Positions 5,883-6,767 of a stretch of 6,767 bases of DNA are shown in pieces (positions within the stretch are counted from its first letter, which is position 1; every line of letters begins with the position of its first letter). The notes under the pieces are model-generated. The model saw nothing but the letters and a program-made list of their open reading frames with translations, had not been told where the DNA came from and did no database searches. The position numbers were made by a program, and so were the translations under genes. The DNA is taken from contig JAISCK010000064.1 in assembly GCA_031265635.1 (NCBI GenBank), positions 1 through 6,767 of the forward strand, given 5' to 3'. The DNA comes from Spirochaetaceae bacterium. Lineage in GTDB: Bacteria > Spirochaetota > Spirochaetia > Treponematales > Breznakiellaceae.

Positions 5883-6767
5883 CTAGGGCCGCCTTTCCCG
5901 TAATTGCTCCACATAGGGGCTGGCAAGCTGCGCTTCCGCGCGGGTGCGCCATTCCCCGGCGCCGGGGCGGCCTCGGAGCAGGCTCCACAGTTCCCTGGCG
6001 GGCCTGAGTTTGCCGTCGCCGTACAGGGCGCTGCCAAGATAATAGATAGTCCTGTAAAACTCCGAACCGGCCATATAGGAGGCCAGTTCATCCCGCCTTT
6101 CCGCGCTGTTTATCAAATCAGCCGCGCCGCTTACGCTGTAGCCGTAATTTTCCCGGGCAAGTTCTTCGGCTATGAGGGTACTCTGTATCAAAAAGGAAAA
6201 GAGAAGCTGTTCGGCGGCGTTGCCGTAGCGTCCCGAATCGTAGTAATAAAAACCCAGCATCCTGTGGGCCTTTTCGGCGGCGCTGTTATTGTAGCGGTAC
6301 ATAGCAAGAAAGCGGTCAATACCGTCGTTTTCCAGGGTCCGCGCCATGGCCCGCCGCATGAAGGAATCGGCGTCCTGTATCCACAGGGTATCCTGCTTGA
6401 GTATCTCCCGGTAACTTTCTTCCATCTCGTTGAATTCCCGCCTGAGCCGTCTCAGTTCGGCGATTTTGTAGAGTATTTCAACATCAAAGCCGGGAACTTC
6501 AAGAAGGTCCCGGGCGTCATGGGCTTTCCCGTACTGGCCCAGGGCTATGGACAACTCGCCCTCGGCCCGGTAAACCTCGCCGAGCCAGTACTCGGCTTCG
6601 GGGTATATTTTCAGTTCCCCTAATTTTTCGAGCGCGGCCTGGGCGGAACCCGCAAAATTTTCACCGGGGCAGCGGTAGTACAGTTCCCGCAGGGCGTTGG
6701 CCGCGTTGATATGGCCCCGCTCCGCTATATAGGCTTCTATCCTGGGAAGGGAATCGTCCATGCGGCG
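5883..6767 (-). CDS. TPR-like repeat protein, probably truncated at the N-terminus by the window edge
   Basis: The frame runs open to the window edge. The first Met codon is at 6761, but only six bases (CGCCGC) precede it and none resembles a ribosome-binding site, so the true start is probably outside. The visible 294 residues are almost wholly helical with TPR-like pairs. Using Met 6761 as residue 1, these are at about 55-88 (AEYWLGEVYRAEGELSIALG), 92-125 (ILYKIAELRRLRREFNEMEE), 163-190 (AHRMLGFYYYDSGRYGNAAE) and 235-265 (YYLGSALYGDGKLRPARELW). The repeats are degenerate and Tyr/Arg-rich. No signal peptide, membrane segment or catalytic motif is visible in this part. A scaffold role is likely from the fold; partner and location are unknown. 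It is convergent with the regulator gene. Confidence 0.75.
   Translation of the reverse strand, partial: RRMDDSLPRIEAYIAERGHINAANALRELYYRCPGENFAGSAQAALEKLGELKIYPEAEYWLGEVYRAEGELSIALGQYGKAHDARDLLEVPGFDVEILYKIAELRRLRREFNEMEESYREILKQDTLWIQDADSFMRRAMARTLENDGIDRFLAMYRYNNSAAEKAHRMLGFYYYDSGRYGNAAEQLLFSFLIQSTLIAEELARENYGYSVSGAADLINSAERRDELASYMAGSEFYRTIYYLGSALYGDGKLRPARELWSLLRGRPGAGEWRTRAEAQLASPYVEQLRERRP

Noticed and set aside
5904..6623. A 239-codon plus-strand open frame antisense to the TPR-like gene
   Set aside because: It starts with TTG without a ribosome-binding site and its translation shows no domain. The opposite strand encodes coherent helical repeats, so this is a shadow of GC-rich coding.

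Overview
The window looks like chromosomal DNA of a Gram-negative-type (two-membrane) bacterium. A termite-gut or rumen-type spirochaete such as Treponema is my best guess, but it is only an inference. It rests on moderately high GC, two signal peptides with loose lipoboxes (AASC and FFGC), TPR-rich proteins and a probable outer-membrane beta-barrel ending in Phe. No ribosomal RNA or other marker gene is present to fix the taxonomy.

Layout. Positions 1-1542 (+) hold the C-terminal 513 residues of a beta-strand-rich, probably outer-membrane protein. It converges on, and overlaps by 45 bp, a minus-strand pair. That pair is an N- and C-terminally extended uracil phosphoribosyltransferase (3505-2420) followed by a TPR lipoprotein (2439-1498), and the two overlap by 20 bp. 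A long hairpin at 3579-3614 separates this pair from the next minus-strand gene. That gene (5350-3632) encodes a lipoprotein with an FMN-binding domain fused to an FAD-dependent reductase of the fumarate/urocanate reductase superfamily. A 190-bp AT-rich region separates it from a divergent Cro/CI-type regulator (5541-5864, +). A TPR-like protein (6767-5883, -), probably lacking its N-terminus, closes the window.

How the parts work together. The most interesting unit is the regulator/flavoprotein module at 3579-5864. The flavoprotein has a TTGACA-17-TATGTT promoter, a 19-bp palindrome (TGTTCG-N7-CGAACA) covering its -10 and likely start site, and a 26-bp palindrome (TTACAATA-N10-TATTGTAA) in its leader. 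It also has a well-started 20-codon, strongly basic upstream ORF whose stop overlaps the flavoprotein start as ATGA. The divergent regulator is the natural candidate to bind the palindromes. The reductase keeps the FMN-attachment motif, the FAD-binding glycines and the Arg aligned with the catalytic acid. By my alignment from memory it lacks the His and Arg residues that bind fumarate in flavocytochrome c3, so its electron acceptor is probably not fumarate. The module is visibly more AT-rich than its flanks, which fits acquisition as a cassette for anaerobic respiration on an unidentified acceptor.

I saw no RNA genes, CRISPR array, insertion sequence or origin.
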